A stretch of DNA of 64,000 bases from SAR202 cluster bacterium bin22 (GCA_002238505.1 MPMM01000001.1:372001-436000); one strand, 5' to 3'; positions 27,873 to 36,899 are shown, numbered from the stretch's first letter. The notes: a model not told the origin generated them from the sequence alone. Numbers and translations: made by a program.

Positions 27873-27904
27873 AATGGCCGGGAGTCCGATGACTCCTGGC
27901 CATT
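27873..27904. terminator. Bidirectional terminator between convergent fabF and SWIM genes
   Basis: A 14-bp stem with one mismatch (AATGGCC-GGGAGTC / GACTCCT-GGCCATT, loop CGAT) lies between convergent genes. On the minus strand it runs into TTTTTCTTG, a good T-tract for the SWIM gene. On the plus strand the T-tract is weaker (AGCTTT). Confidence 0.8.
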
Positions 27905-27949
27905 AGCTTTCCAGGCGACTGGAAACCTCAATTAAGTTTCAAACGGCGT

Positions 27950-28219
27950 TTAATTGTCTGCTGCCTGGACTTCCTCTTCATCCTTCTCGCCGTGGGCCAG
28001 GACATCATCAAGGATTCGCTGCAAGGCCATGGTGTGGCTGCATACGCCCCGGGTATGGAAGAACAGGCACTCGCAGCTCCACTCGCCGGACTCAAACTTG
28101 ACCTGATAGGTATTGTGGTTGCCTTCAAATGTGGCGTGGAATGTCTTGATGCTGACGCGTTCTTTTTCTTCGGCGTACTTCTTGGCCTTGTCAATCTTCC
28201 CAATGAAGCTCGAATTCAT
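27950..28219 (-). CDS. Small SWIM zinc-finger protein
   Basis: 89 aa. The centre has the SWIM pattern C-x-C-x(n)-C-x-H: WSCECLFFHTRGVCSHTMAL, about residues 48-67. SWIM domains bind zinc and are implicated in DNA or protein binding. Here the domain is almost the whole protein, with a lysine/glutamate-rich N-terminus and an acidic tail (HGEKDEEEVQAADN). An excellent GGAGG lies 5 nt before the ATG. It has no operon partner; a 1.2 kb non-coding region lies upstream. Confidence 0.8.
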   Translation of the reverse strand: MNSSFIGKIDKAKKYAEEKERVSIKTFHATFEGNHNTYQVKFESGEWSCECLFFHTRGVCSHTMALQRILDDVLAHGEKDEEEVQAADN

Positions 28220-28505
28220 TCAATCCTCCATTATCCCTCTTCAGCCCCAGGCCACTAGAGTGCCCTAATGAAGCCTCGAATAAATTGTAAAGTCAGCGCA
28301 AAACAGGGTCAAGGCATCAGACCTCCAGTTCCCTGCCTGTTCCGCTTAACTGAGGGAAGACTGGGGGCGGGAAAACACACCTGTGACAGTGAAAGACTTA
28401 CGGCCACGCTCCGGAAGCGGGTTCAGCCCCGGGTCCCTGCAAGCCACGGTCTTTCGATTGAATCGGTGCAGACTCTTCCACCGTTCGCTCTTAGTCTGCC
28501 GAGGA

Positions 28506-28538
28506 GCCCACCACCAACGATTTCCGGCAAAGGCCATC
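28506..28538 (+). repeat. 33-bp exact direct repeat, copy 1
   Basis: The 33 bases here (GCCCACCACCAACG at the left end, AAAGGCCATC at the right) recur exactly at 28669-28701. In both copies the block is preceded by a related segment containing CTCTTCCACCGTTC, so the repeated unit is longer and partly diverged. Confidence 0.85.
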
Positions 28539-28592
28539 TATAACCGCCCGTCCCTGTGGATAACCGTCTCCGTGCCCCCTAGTGGAAAACCA

Positions 28593-28672
28593 GGGCCTTT
28601 CGATAATCTTGGTAGAGTCTCTTCCACCGTTCTCCCTAAGCCGTCGTTCTCCCTAAGCCGTTCGAAAGGCCC
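28593..28672 (+). repeat. 80-bp palindromic REP/MITE-like element
   Basis: The ends form an 11-bp perfect inverted repeat, GGGCCTTTCGA (28593-28603) and TCGAAAGGCCC (28662-28672). The interior contains CTCTTCCACCGTTC and an internal direct duplication of CGTTCTCCCTAAGCCG. It contains no coding capacity. It overlaps by 4 bp the second copy of the 33-bp repeat that follows. Confidence 0.7.
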
Positions 28673-28701
28673 ACCACCAACGATTTCCGGCAAAGGCCAT
28701 C
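28669..28701 (+). repeat. 33-bp exact direct repeat, copy 2
   Basis: Second exact copy of the block at 28506-28538, 163 bp from the first. Confidence 0.85.
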
Positions 28702-29063
28702 AATCCGCCTTCGTTCCCCTTCTTGGATAACCACCTTCCATTTGACACTACCCCCTTCCCACCCTGGATAACCCGCCACTACCATTAAGAGACAATACCA
28801 GGAAAGGACCAGCCGCCCGGGCACAAACCCTGTCGCCAGGAACCCCTGTCATCCTGGCCAAAACCGGAGGATCTGAAATCCATGCCAAGAACCTTGTCCC
28901 GTCAACCCCAGTCAGAATTCCCCCCTCGCCCATTGGGAAAGGGGCACAAGATGAGGGAAACACCCTTTCATCAACCTGTTATCTGCCCCCATCCCCAGCT
29001 ACAAAACAACAGGGAATGAAAGGAAATAACAGGAGAGAACAAAATTCACCCCTTTTCACGTAA

Positions 29064-29084
29064 GGGCGGGTTTCAAACCCGCCC
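29064..29084. repeat. Short perfect hairpin in the repeat island
   Basis: GGGCGGGTTT and AAACCCGCCC form a perfect palindrome around one base. No T-tract follows on the plus strand. It could be a terminator remnant or another repeat family member. Confidence 0.55.
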
Positions 29085-29178
29085 CTGACCCTGGCAACAA
29101 AGAAACCCAAACGGACCGTAACCGACCCCAACAACCAGACTCACCCCTCGCCCTGTCGGGCAAGGGCCAGGTATAGGG

Positions 29179-29303
29179 TCTTTCGATTATCTTGGTAGGG
29201 TGTCTTCCACCGTTCGCCCTGAGCCTGTCGAAGGTCCGCCCGGAATGGTTTTCCAAGCTCACCACGAACGGACTCGAGGAATTGCCACCGACGATCGAAA
29301 GAC
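29179..29303 (+). repeat. 125-bp element with terminal inverted repeats and REP-like core
   Basis: Ends are GTCTTTCGAT (29179-29188) and ATCGAAAGAC (29294-29303), a perfect 10-bp inverted repeat. The left interior shares TCTTCCACCGTTC with the copies near 28473 and 28619. It continues into CGCCCTGAGCCTGTCGAAGG, resembling the short palindromic repeats with a GAGCxTGTCGAA core that occur dispersed in many bacterial genomes (from memory). Confidence 0.65.
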
Positions 29304-29426
29304 ACTGCCCAGCAGGCAGCCACAATTGACGCTACTTGGGGGCTGACATACAATCCAGTTTGCTGCCTTAGAGTTGCGCTATAGCAGATACAAATCCCTA
29401 ACCATCTCAACAGGTGAACTGCATTG

Positions 29427-32312
29427 ATGACCGGCGACGAAATCAGGAGTTCTTATATCAGGTTTTTTGAAGGAGAGGGACATCTCCACATGCCCAGCGC
29501 ATCCCTCATTCCCGCGGGCGACCCCACTCTGCTCTTTACCAGCGCGGGCATGGTCCCCTTCAAGCCCTTCTTCATGGGCGAGCAAACCCCTCCCAATCGC
29601 AGAATGACCAGCTTCCAGAAGAGTTTCCGGACCACTGACATTGACGAAGTGGGAGACCACAAACACCTGACATTTTTTGAAATGTTGGGGAATTTCAGCA
29701 TTGGAGATTATTTCAAACAGGACGCAATTGCATTTGCCTGGGAACTGGTAACCGGTTTGTTCAGCTTGCCTCCCGAACGTCTCTACGTAACCATTCACCT
29801 GGACGATGACGAGGCTTACGCCCTCTGGCGGGACAATGTCGGAGTGCCGGATGAGCGGATTTATCGTTACGGGGACAGCGACAATTGGTGGGGGCCGGCT
29901 GGGACAGAGGGTCCCACGGGGCCTTGTAGCGAAATCCACTATGACGGGGGAGCGGAAATGGGCTGCGGAAGTATGGTGCCCCCCAACGAGCTGACGGACA
30001 TTTTTCTCCGGGAACGGGAAACCGGCACGAAGCAGGACATACCCGGGTGCCACCCCAACTGTGACTGTGAACGGTTCGTCGAGTTGTGGAACCTGGTATT
30101 TATGCAGTTTTACCAGGACCCGGAGCGCAACCGCACGCTGCTTCCCGCACCCAGCGTTGACACGGGAATGGGTTTGGAGCGTGCCGCCGCGGTTTTGCAG
30201 AACAAGCCCAATGTTTATGAGACCGACATATTCCGGCCAATACTGGACAAGGTCTGTGGATTAAGCGGAAAGGCATACGGGCAAGACCGGGAAACGGACT
30301 ATGCCCTTCGGGTTGTGGCGGAACACGCCCGCGCTGCCTCTTTCCTGATTGGGGATGGGGTGGTGCCCGGGAATGAAGGCCGGGGCTACGTCCTGCGCCG
30401 GGTGATCAGGCGGGCCATTCGATACGGCCGCCGCCTGGGGCTGGCCCAGACATTTTTGACCCAGGTGGCCGAGGTCGTGCTTGAGCGTTTCGCTCCAGTA
30501 TATCGAGAACTGGATGAGAACGGGGAATTCATTCTGCGTGTAATTGGGCTGGAGGAGGAGAGGTTCAGCCGGACTTTCGAGCGGGGTAACGATATATTGC
30601 GGGGAATGGTGGCCTATCGTGAACGAGCCCTGATGTGTCGTGAACATATTGTCCAGTCTGGCATTGTCGCCACAGCCCTTCCTGACGACCACCTGGGCGG
30701 AAGCGAATCGGAAAACATGGGAGCCCAACTGGCCAGGCAATACCTGGTAGAAGCTGCAGGTGATGAGCCTTCTCGGCCAGATGCCAACTCCGTGCTGATT
30801 GACCAATGGGGTTCCGTTATTACCGGTAAGGAGGCATTCGTCCTCTACGACACTTACGGATTTCCACCCGAGCTAACCGCCGAAATAGCCCGGGAGCGCG
30901 GCCTCGAAGTAGATACCGAAGGGTTTGAACGGGAAATGGAGTCCCAGCGGGAACAGTCTCGGTCCAGTCAGGGCTTCTCGGGCGCTATGGAGATGCTGAC
31001 CGCCTACGAAAACCTGGGAATTGAAGCCACCCATTTTGTGGGATACCGTCACCTGGAGCAGGAGACCCAGGTTGCGGCTTTGCTGGTGGACAATGTGGCG
31101 GCAGGCCACGCAACCCAGGGTCAGTCCGTGGAAGTTCTGCTGGAAGACACCCCGTTCTATGCTGAGAACGGAGGCCAGGTTGGCGACCAGGGCGTACTGA
31201 ACGGCCCTAATGGCACGGTGCGTGTCGAGGACACCCAGAGTCCCGTTGCCGGCCTTATCGTCCACCGGGGAGTAGTGGAGAAGGGGGACATTTCCCTGGG
31301 CGATACGGTTTCGGCCCGAGTTGACATCAGCCGGCGCCTGGACGCTGCCCGTAACCATAGTGGCACTCACCTGTTGCACGCCTCCCTCCGCTCGGTATTG
31401 GGTCCGCATGTCAGGCAGGCCGGGTCGATGGTTGCCCCTGATCGGCTTCGTTTTGATTTCAGTCATGTTGGCCCGCTGTCGCCTGAAGAACAGCTCTCGG
31501 TGCAGAACCTGGCCAATGCCAAGGTTCGCGACAATCTCGAAGTTTCCACCCAGGAGAGCACCTACGCTGAGGCCGTGAGGGACGGGGCTTTGGCCTTCTT
31601 TGGGGATCGCTATGGCGACACAGTGCGGGTTGTTCGCATGTCCAATGGCGAAGCCTTCAGTGTCGAGGTATGCGGCGGCACCCATGTGGGGGCTACCGGA
31701 CAGGTTGGTACTCTATTCGTCCTTGGCGAGTCCGGTATTGGGGGAGGTATGAGGCGCATCGAAGCCGTCACCGGCCGGGCTGCCGAGCAGCTGTTTGTTG
31801 AGCAGTCGGAGCGGCTGGATGCGCTTGCCCGTCGCCTGCAAACTCCGGTTGTGGACTTGGAAGCGCGTTTGGAGACCTTTATCCAGGATACTGAGGAACT
31901 GCGCCGCAGGCTGGCTACCCTGGAGCGGGGCAGCCTGCGATCCGAGGCGGAAGCGTTGCTGGAACAGGTGCAGGATATCGGAGGAGTGAAGGTGGTGGCG
32001 GGCCGGACGTCGGCAAACAGCGCTGAAGCCATGCGTGAAATGGGAGATTTCATCAAGACACGGGTACCCAGCGCCGTCATTTGCCTTGGCGCCGTAGTAA
32101 ACGGCAATCCTCTGCTGGTAGCTATGGTTACGCCAGACCTCGTCGACAAAGGGCTGCATGCCGGCAACATGGTGAGAGATGCTGCCCGGGTAATGGGCGG
32201 CGGTGGCGGCGGCCAGCCGGAAATGGCCCAGGCCGGCGGTCGCCAGGCCGACAAACTGCAAGACGCACTGCGCCGGGTGGCCGAGCTTGTCGGAGAAGAG
32301 ACGAAGAGCTAA
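29427..32312 (+). CDS. alaS: Alanyl-tRNA synthetase, longer than usual
   Basis: Charges tRNA-Ala. 961 aa against about 880 normally. Class II motifs, the RTTDIDEVGDHKH-type motif 2 region, GDSDNWWGP and DTGMGLER are present. The editing domain has NHSGTHLLH and CGGTHV, and the C-Ala domain has the glycine-rich GGGGGGQPEMAQAGG. Extra length comes mainly from about 70 residues inserted around 395-465, between the aminoacylation core and the KEAFVLYDTYGFP segment. A cysteine cluster CHPNCDC (about 209-215) is also present. The ATG at 29427 follows a GGTGA; a TTG lies one codon earlier. Confidence 0.96.
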   Translation: MTGDEIRSSYIRFFEGEGHLHMPSASLIPAGDPTLLFTSAGMVPFKPFFMGEQTPPNRRMTSFQKSFRTTDIDEVGDHKHLTFFEMLGNFSIGDYFKQDAIAFAWELVTGLFSLPPERLYVTIHLDDDEAYALWRDNVGVPDERIYRYGDSDNWWGPAGTEGPTGPCSEIHYDGGAEMGCGSMVPPNELTDIFLRERETGTKQDIPGCHPNCDCERFVELWNLVFMQFYQDPERNRTLLPAPSVDTGMGLERAAAVLQNKPNVYETDIFRPILDKVCGLSGKAYGQDRETDYALRVVAEHARAASFLIGDGVVPGNEGRGYVLRRVIRRAIRYGRRLGLAQTFLTQVAEVVLERFAPVYRELDENGEFILRVIGLEEERFSRTFERGNDILRGMVAYRERALMCREHIVQSGIVATALPDDHLGGSESENMGAQLARQYLVEAAGDEPSRPDANSVLIDQWGSVITGKEAFVLYDTYGFPPELTAEIARERGLEVDTEGFEREMESQREQSRSSQGFSGAMEMLTAYENLGIEATHFVGYRHLEQETQVAALLVDNVAAGHATQGQSVEVLLEDTPFYAENGGQVGDQGVLNGPNGTVRVEDTQSPVAGLIVHRGVVEKGDISLGDTVSARVDISRRLDAARNHSGTHLLHASLRSVLGPHVRQAGSMVAPDRLRFDFSHVGPLSPEEQLSVQNLANAKVRDNLEVSTQESTYAEAVRDGALAFFGDRYGDTVRVVRMSNGEAFSVEVCGGTHVGATGQVGTLFVLGESGIGGGMRRIEAVTGRAAEQLFVEQSERLDALARRLQTPVVDLEARLETFIQDTEELRRRLATLERGSLRSEAEALLEQVQDIGGVKVVAGRTSANSAEAMREMGDFIKTRVPSAVICLGAVVNGNPLLVAMVTPDLVDKGLHAGNMVRDAARVMGGGGGGQPEMAQAGGRQADKLQDALRRVAELVGEETKS

Positions 32313-32314
32313 GG

Positions 32315-32743
32315 GTGAAAGCCGTGAAGTACCTGGCCCTGGACCTGGGCAACCGAAGGATTGGACTTGCTTTGGGCGGGGAAATCGGAGTTCCGGTTGT
32401 TCCGGTGGGCTACTTGGTGCGCAAGACCCTGCGCCAGGACATCGACAAGGTGCTGCAGGCGGCAAGCGAACGTGACGTTGACGGAATTGTCGCGGGAATG
32501 CCTTACTCCCTGTCAGGGGAAGTGGGGGAACAGGCCCGGCTGGCTGAGGGTTTCGTCAGGGCCCTGATGAAGCAGACTAAGCTGCCAGTGCATACGGTGG
32601 ACGAGCGATTCACGTCGGTGCGGGCGGAGGAAATGCTAAGGGAATCGGGACGTAGGCCGTCTGAGGACAGGGGTGAAGTAGATGCCTCGGCAGCGGTGCT
32701 AATCCTGGAGAGGTTTCTGTCCCAGGGCGAAGATCAAAGGTAG
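32315..32743 (+). CDS. ruvX: Holliday junction resolvase-like RNase YqgF/RuvX
   Basis: RNase H-fold nuclease implicated in pre-16S rRNA processing. The N-terminus is KYLALDLGNRRIGLALGG (catalytic aspartate in strand 1), then GIVAGMPYSLSGEVG, VHTVDERFTSVRAEE and the final DASAAVLILERFL, all typical. It starts at GTG 32315, 2 bp after the alaS stop; GTG 32324, after AAGGGTG, is equally plausible and gives 139 aa. The alaS-ruvX order is widespread. Its 3' end overlaps the convergent nitrilase-family gene by 10 bp. Confidence 0.9.
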   Translation: MKAVKYLALDLGNRRIGLALGGEIGVPVVPVGYLVRKTLRQDIDKVLQAASERDVDGIVAGMPYSLSGEVGEQARLAEGFVRALMKQTKLPVHTVDERFTSVRAEEMLRESGRRPSEDRGEVDASAAVLILERFLSQGEDQR

Positions 32744-33507
32744 ATTCGCTCGAAGTCTTCAGAAAGACAGGTCATAGTGTCCAGGTCCCAGTCGAAGGAA
32801 AGGATGACAGACCGGTCGGAGGTCGCTTCCAGCAGCCGTTTTCCATCCTTGGCAACCACGCTTTCCGCCCTGCGATAATCCAGTTCCTCGTCTTCTTGCC
32901 CCGAGCGATTGCACACAATGATGGGCAAGGCGTTGTCCAGGGAGCGCCGTTCCCATTCGCCGTCGGGAGCGCACTGGCCTGGGCCCCATGAGACAGGAGA
33001 CACATACATCTGGGCTCCCTGGTCCTTCAGCGCCTTGGCCACTTCATTCTTGTAAGCGTCGGCGCAGACCAGGATACCTACGCTCACGCCATCGCACTCC
33101 ACTGGCTTGATCACAGTGCCTGCGGTGGACCAGCCTTCGGCGCCCCGCAGGGCTTTTATCTTGCTGTGCTTTCCCACAATATCGCCGCTGGAGTCTATAA
33201 CGAAGGCCGTGTTGTAAAGGTTGTCCGTTTCCGGCTCTCTTTCGGGATGAGACAAGAAAACTGTGACGCCCAGGTCATTGGCCAGCTTGCAATAGCCCTG
33301 CATCCAGGGGTCCGGCTGCGGCAGAATCCAGTCGGTACCAATCTGCTTCATGAACATGTAACCCGGAATACAGAGCTCCGGTGTAACAATCCAGTTGGCG
33401 CCTGCTGCAGCGGCCATGCGGGTACCCCTCTCAACCAGCGCCCGGTTGTGGGCGATTTGGCTGGTTTTAGGAGCGATGTGCAAGAGGGATATGCGAATGC
33501 CTGCCAT
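32734..33507 (-). CDS. Carbon-nitrogen hydrolase (nitrilase superfamily)
   Basis: 257 aa. The Glu-Lys-Cys triad of the superfamily can be placed: E44 in TPELCIPGY, the lysine in HSKIKALRG (K116 or K118) and C148 in ILVCADAYKNE. Members hydrolyse amides or nitriles, for example omega-amidases and carbamoylases. YNTAFVID at about 98-105 matches the strand before the lysine. The ATG follows GGAACT. It is monocistronic, convergent with ruvX. The substrate is not assignable. Confidence 0.87.
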   Translation of the reverse strand: MAGIRISLLHIAPKTSQIAHNRALVERGTRMAAAAGANWIVTPELCIPGYMFMKQIGTDWILPQPDPWMQGYCKLANDLGVTVFLSHPEREPETDNLYNTAFVIDSSGDIVGKHSKIKALRGAEGWSTAGTVIKPVECDGVSVGILVCADAYKNEVAKALKDQGAQMYVSPVSWGPGQCAPDGEWERRSLDNALPIIVCNRSGQEDEELDYRRAESVVAKDGKRLLEATSDRSVILSFDWDLDTMTCLSEDFERIYL

Positions 33508-33606
33508 AGTTCCGCGCTTTGAAATCTGATTTGTGAAATGGAAGCCTTGGGATAGCAGGGCTGCCTGCCGGCCAATTATAACATCGGTAACGAACCGGGC
33601 TTTCGC

Positions 33607-33635
33607 TTGACTGAAAAGGGGTGGGAAGTCAGAAT
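33607..33635 (+). promoter_or_regulatory. Candidate promoter of tRNA-Gln
   Basis: TTGACT (33607-33612), a 17-bp spacer and CAGAAT (33630-33635), about 60 bp before the tRNA. Each box has mismatches to consensus, so this is only a candidate. Confidence 0.4.
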
Positions 33636-33697
33636 GTTAGCCTGATTCGTAGCCTTTCAAGAGATTCATCCAGAATAGTACTTGCCTTTCGGAATAT

Positions 33698-33771
33698 TGC
33701 CCGGTGGTGTAGTGGTAGCACGTCAGCCTTTGGAGCTGTAAGCCCTGGTTCGAACCCAGGCCGGGCAGCCA
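33698..33771 (+). tRNA. tRNA-Gln(TTG), CCA encoded
   Basis: The acceptor TGCCCGG pairs with CCGGGCA, the D stem is GTGT/GCAC, the anticodon arm has loop CTTTGGA (anticodon TTG), and the T arm is CCTGG/CCAGG with TTCGAAC. The discriminator is G and CCA is encoded (33769-33771). The top pair of the anticodon stem is T-T, a minor irregularity. Downstream to 34019 I see no gene. Confidence 0.92.
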
Positions 33772-34019
33772 ATCCTTTCCCAAACCAGCTCTTCCCATTT
33801 CCAGCTCCCTTTCCTCAGCTGGCTTGACTTATCTGTTCTGGGGCTTAGTTTCTGTTCCTGGTAACAGAGGGGTGCTGGTCACGCCTTAGCCTTCCCGGAA
33901 ATAGGGGGCCGAAACTCTAGGTATTGACCCAGCTTGCCTCTTGTCCGGTGCTGAAGTTCCCTGTTCCAAAGGTAGGCAGGCTCGGACAACCAGGCTAATC
34001 CACGCTCCGCGCTGTCACT

Positions 34020-34841
34020 TTACCCTTTGCGCCCAATGCACTCTCCGAATGCCAGCGCTCCAAAGGCGGCGGGATTGCTCTGCCCGGTGTCTAATTCGCT
34101 TCTCCAGAAATCGAACTTTTCCCGGGTTGCTATGCCCAGTCCGGTAACCCTCTCAATCAGTTGTTCTGAAAAGAACCAGTCCAGAATGAATTGATAATAG
34201 AATTCCAGATCCTCAGCTGTGCCGTAACTGTCGAAGGAAGCGGAGCAACGGATGTCGGTAAACCCGCAATCGATCAGCACTCCCTTTATTTCCTTGCCCA
34301 GCTCCGGATGGGCGCCATTTCCCTGTATCAAGTTGGTGAAAACGGTCCATGCTTCCCGCAGTCCGTCCGTTCCGGGTTCAATGAAACTGGACTCGGCTAT
34401 CAAATCTCTGGTGGCAAAGATTCCACCCGTCTTCAACACTCGCATGGCTTCTGCCATAAGGGCCGGGGTGTCGGGTATATGCATGGCTACCGCGTGAGCG
34501 TGTACCACGTCAAAATAGTCGTCCTCAAATGGCAGCGACAGGGCGTTCCCCACCTGGAAAGTGGCGTTGGTATGGTTTCCCGCCTGTGAAGCGGATTGCG
34601 CCAGGGCAATTTGCGTTTCCTCCATGTCTATCCCGTGAACCTCGCCGGGGCTGACAGCCGCCGCCAGGCCCACGGTGATTGTGCCGGGCCCGCAGCCTAA
34701 ATCCAAAAGCCTCATGCCTGGCTTCAAATGTGGCAGCAGGTAGGCGGCGCTGTTTTCGGCGTTGCGACGGTTTAGCAACTGCAGAAATTCGTCGCTGTAT
34801 CCCATTGTGTAACTTGAAGGGGAAGTGTGCTGAGTTGCCAT
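34020..34841 (-). CDS. Class I SAM-dependent methyltransferase
   Basis: 273 aa. SAM-binding motif I is LLDLGCGPGTIT (about residues 45-56), followed by GIDMEETQIALAQ (motif post I), LPFEDDYFDVVHAHAV (motif II) and the motif III region MRVLKTGGIFATRD. The closest familiar pattern is the UbiE/Coq5-like group acting on small molecules. GGAG is about 10 nt before the ATG and GAGG directly before it. It is monocistronic; the acceptor substrate is unknown. Confidence 0.87.
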   Translation of the reverse strand: MATQHTSPSSYTMGYSDEFLQLLNRRNAENSAAYLLPHLKPGMRLLDLGCGPGTITVGLAAAVSPGEVHGIDMEETQIALAQSASQAGNHTNATFQVGNALSLPFEDDYFDVVHAHAVAMHIPDTPALMAEAMRVLKTGGIFATRDLIAESSFIEPGTDGLREAWTVFTNLIQGNGAHPELGKEIKGVLIDCGFTDIRCSASFDSYGTAEDLEFYYQFILDWFFSEQLIERVTGLGIATREKFDFWRSELDTGQSNPAAFGALAFGECIGRKG

Positions 34842-35165
34842 CCTCTTGATTCTCCTTAGCCTGCGAATAACTTACCGATAATATTCATACTGTATATCAA
34901 TTATATCCAATGGATAGAGCATTTGGGATTGACAGTGAGAATAAATCTTGGAAGAAATGATGGTTGGAGAAGGGTAACTCAGTACCAGGAGGCCATAGTT
35001 GATGGTTCCTGTTACGGTTTAACGGCAACCGAGTTGGTAAATGACAAACTGATGCTGTACGTTGACCTGTACCCGGCCCAAAGGTATATTACTGTAACCT
35101 TGGAGCGAAGCATCCCGGAGGCACGTCACAGCAAATACCGACCGCCGAAGGAAGAGGTGCTTGAA

Positions 35166-35906
35166 ATGTATGCATTGATCCTGGCAGGAGGAAAAGGGGA
35201 AAGGCTCAGGCCTTTGACCGACTCCTTGCCCAAGCCGCTGGTGCCACTGGACAACAAGCCCATTCTGTGGCACCAGGTAGAGTGGCTGAAGAACGCGGGT
35301 GTCACCAATGTGATATTTTTGGTTGGTTACCGTTGGGAAATGGTGCGGGAATACTTCGGTGATGGGTCCGGCTTCGGGATAAAACCTGTTTACAGTGTGG
35401 AGACCAGCCCCCTGGGCAGGGGTGGCGCCATCCGGTTGGGCTTGGCCCACGTACCTGAAGAAGAAGATACGGTATTCGTTCTTAATGGAGACATCATTAC
35501 TGATCAGGATCCTGCATCGTTGCTGAATCACCATGTGTCCAGAAAGCAGGCAAGCTCTGAACATCTGGCTACCATAATGGTTGTTCCTATGGTCAGTCCC
35601 TACGGCCTGGTTGACCTGGATGAGAACAGCGATGTGGTTGGTTTTCGGGAAAAGGTAACATTGCCCCACTGGATTAACGCCGGCGTCTATGTCTTTGACC
35701 GGGCCATCGGCCCACTGATGCCTGAATTGGGAGACCACGAGGACCATACTTTTCCCCTGCTGGCGAAGGAGGGGCGGATTTCCGCTTACCAATCGAGCGA
35801 TTTTTGGCGCAGCGTTGATTCGCTCAAGGACTTACGGGAGGCGGAAGATCATGTCCGGGAGGCAAAGTCGGACCCGGCAGTCGGCGTCGAAGGTAGTACA
35901 CAGTAG
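35166..35906 (+). CDS. Sugar-phosphate nucleotidyltransferase
   Basis: 246 aa from this start. The N-terminus has the pyrophosphorylase signature LILAGGKGERLRPLTD followed by LPKPLVPLDNKP, then the metal-binding LNGDIITD and FREKV, as in mannose-1-phosphate guanylyltransferase and glucose-1-phosphate nucleotidyltransferases without the C-terminal hexapeptide repeats. The frame is open back to 34923, but GAGGTG 6 nt before the ATG at 35166 fixes the start. It shares one nucleotide with the following GTG of moxR (TAGTG), so it is probably the first gene of the MoxR operon. Confidence 0.87.
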   Translation: MYALILAGGKGERLRPLTDSLPKPLVPLDNKPILWHQVEWLKNAGVTNVIFLVGYRWEMVREYFGDGSGFGIKPVYSVETSPLGRGGAIRLGLAHVPEEEDTVFVLNGDIITDQDPASLLNHHVSRKQASSEHLATIMVVPMVSPYGLVDLDENSDVVGFREKVTLPHWINAGVYVFDRAIGPLMPELGDHEDHTFPLLAKEGRISAYQSSDFWRSVDSLKDLREAEDHVREAKSDPAVGVEGSTQ

Positions 35907-36868
35907 TGGCAGCAATCATTAGTCCCGAAATGGTAGCTCAGGTTGCCGAGGCTGTAAGCAGGGTAAGGGAGAACATCGGTCGAGTTCTTGTTGGCAAGGA
36001 TGATGTCGTCGAGTTGACCATGGCGGCCGTGCTCAGCGGCGGCCACATCCTTGTGGAGGATGTCCCAGGCATTGGCAAGACGACGCTGGCGCGTTCGCTG
36101 GCCGGTTCCCTGGACTGCGAGTTCCACCGCATACAGTTCACTCCGGACCTGATGCCTTCGGATATAACCGGCATTCATTACTACAATCAGAGGAGCGGAG
36201 AGTTTGAATTCAGGCCTGGGCCGGTAATTTCCCAAGTAGTCTTGGCGGACGAGATAAACCGGGCTACCCCCAGGACCCAGTCAGCATTACTGGAGGCGAT
36301 GGGAGAGCGTCAGTTAACTATTGACGAAGTTACGGTCGCGCTTCCGGCTCCCTTCCTGGTAATAGCAACCCAGAACCCAATTGAGTTGGAAGGCACCTTC
36401 CCCCTCCCTGAAGCCCAGCTGGACCGGTTCCTGATCAAGCTGCAGGTGGGCTATCCTGACGAAGAACAGGAAGGAGAAATGCTCCTGCGCTTCGAAAATG
36501 CCGACCCACTGGGAAATTTGACACCGGTGGCGTCCGGCCCGGAAATCCTGGAGTATCAGGCCTTGACCCAGAGGGTGTATGTGGATCCGGTGCTTCGCAA
36601 TTACACCGTCCGTATCACCCAGGCAACCCGCGAGCATCCGGAAGTGGAACTGGGCGCCAGTCCCAGGGCTACCATGGGCCTTTACCGCTGCAGCCAGGCC
36701 CTGGCGGTTATTCGGGGACGAGAGTACGTAACTCCTGATGAGATCAAGGAACTAGCCCCCTATGCCCTGGGGCACCGCATTATCCTAAAATCCCAGGCCC
36801 GCCTTCGGGAACGTACTGCGGACGTCATAATCCAGGAGGTGCTGGAACAGGTGACCGTGCCAGTCTAA
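35906..36868 (+). CDS. MoxR family AAA+ ATPase
   Basis: 320 aa. Walker A is EDVPGIGKTT, Walker B is VVLADEINRATPRTQ, sensor 1 is IATQNPIE, and a sensor 2/arginine region lies in ELGASPRATMGL. MoxR ATPases act as chaperones for metal-centre or protein-complex assembly and are almost always next to DUF58 and von Willebrand-type or transglutaminase proteins, as here. The GTG start overlaps the previous stop codon by one base, suggesting translational coupling. Confidence 0.94.
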   Translation: MAAIISPEMVAQVAEAVSRVRENIGRVLVGKDDVVELTMAAVLSGGHILVEDVPGIGKTTLARSLAGSLDCEFHRIQFTPDLMPSDITGIHYYNQRSGEFEFRPGPVISQVVLADEINRATPRTQSALLEAMGERQLTIDEVTVALPAPFLVIATQNPIELEGTFPLPEAQLDRFLIKLQVGYPDEEQEGEMLLRFENADPLGNLTPVASGPEILEYQALTQRVYVDPVLRNYTVRITQATREHPEVELGASPRATMGLYRCSQALAVIRGREYVTPDEIKELAPYALGHRIILKSQARLRERTADVIIQEVLEQVTVPV

Positions 36869-36899
36869 CCGGCCGCCATTCACCCCGGCGGAAGGAGAA

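Larger units (their letters stand above)
28220..29426. other. 1.2 kb non-coding island with repeated sequence elements
   Basis: No credible gene is present on either strand. The region is unusual in strand composition, with long C-rich stretches on the plus strand. It holds several related repeat copies described separately (28449-28541, 28593-28701 and 29179-29303), a repeated TGGATAACC motif (about 28557, 28724 and 28764) and a hairpin at 29064-29084. The alaS promoter should lie near its right end, but I could not identify it. Confidence 0.75.

Noticed and set aside
26651-27931. Long open frame (426 codons) on the minus strand opposite fabF
   Set aside because: It is antisense to a gene with all FabF motifs and its translation has no domain; it follows from GC-rich codon bias.
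28220-29426. CRISPR array in the repeat-rich island
   Set aside because: Repeats are few, irregularly spaced and palindromic elements rather than uniform repeat-spacer units, and no cas genes are present.
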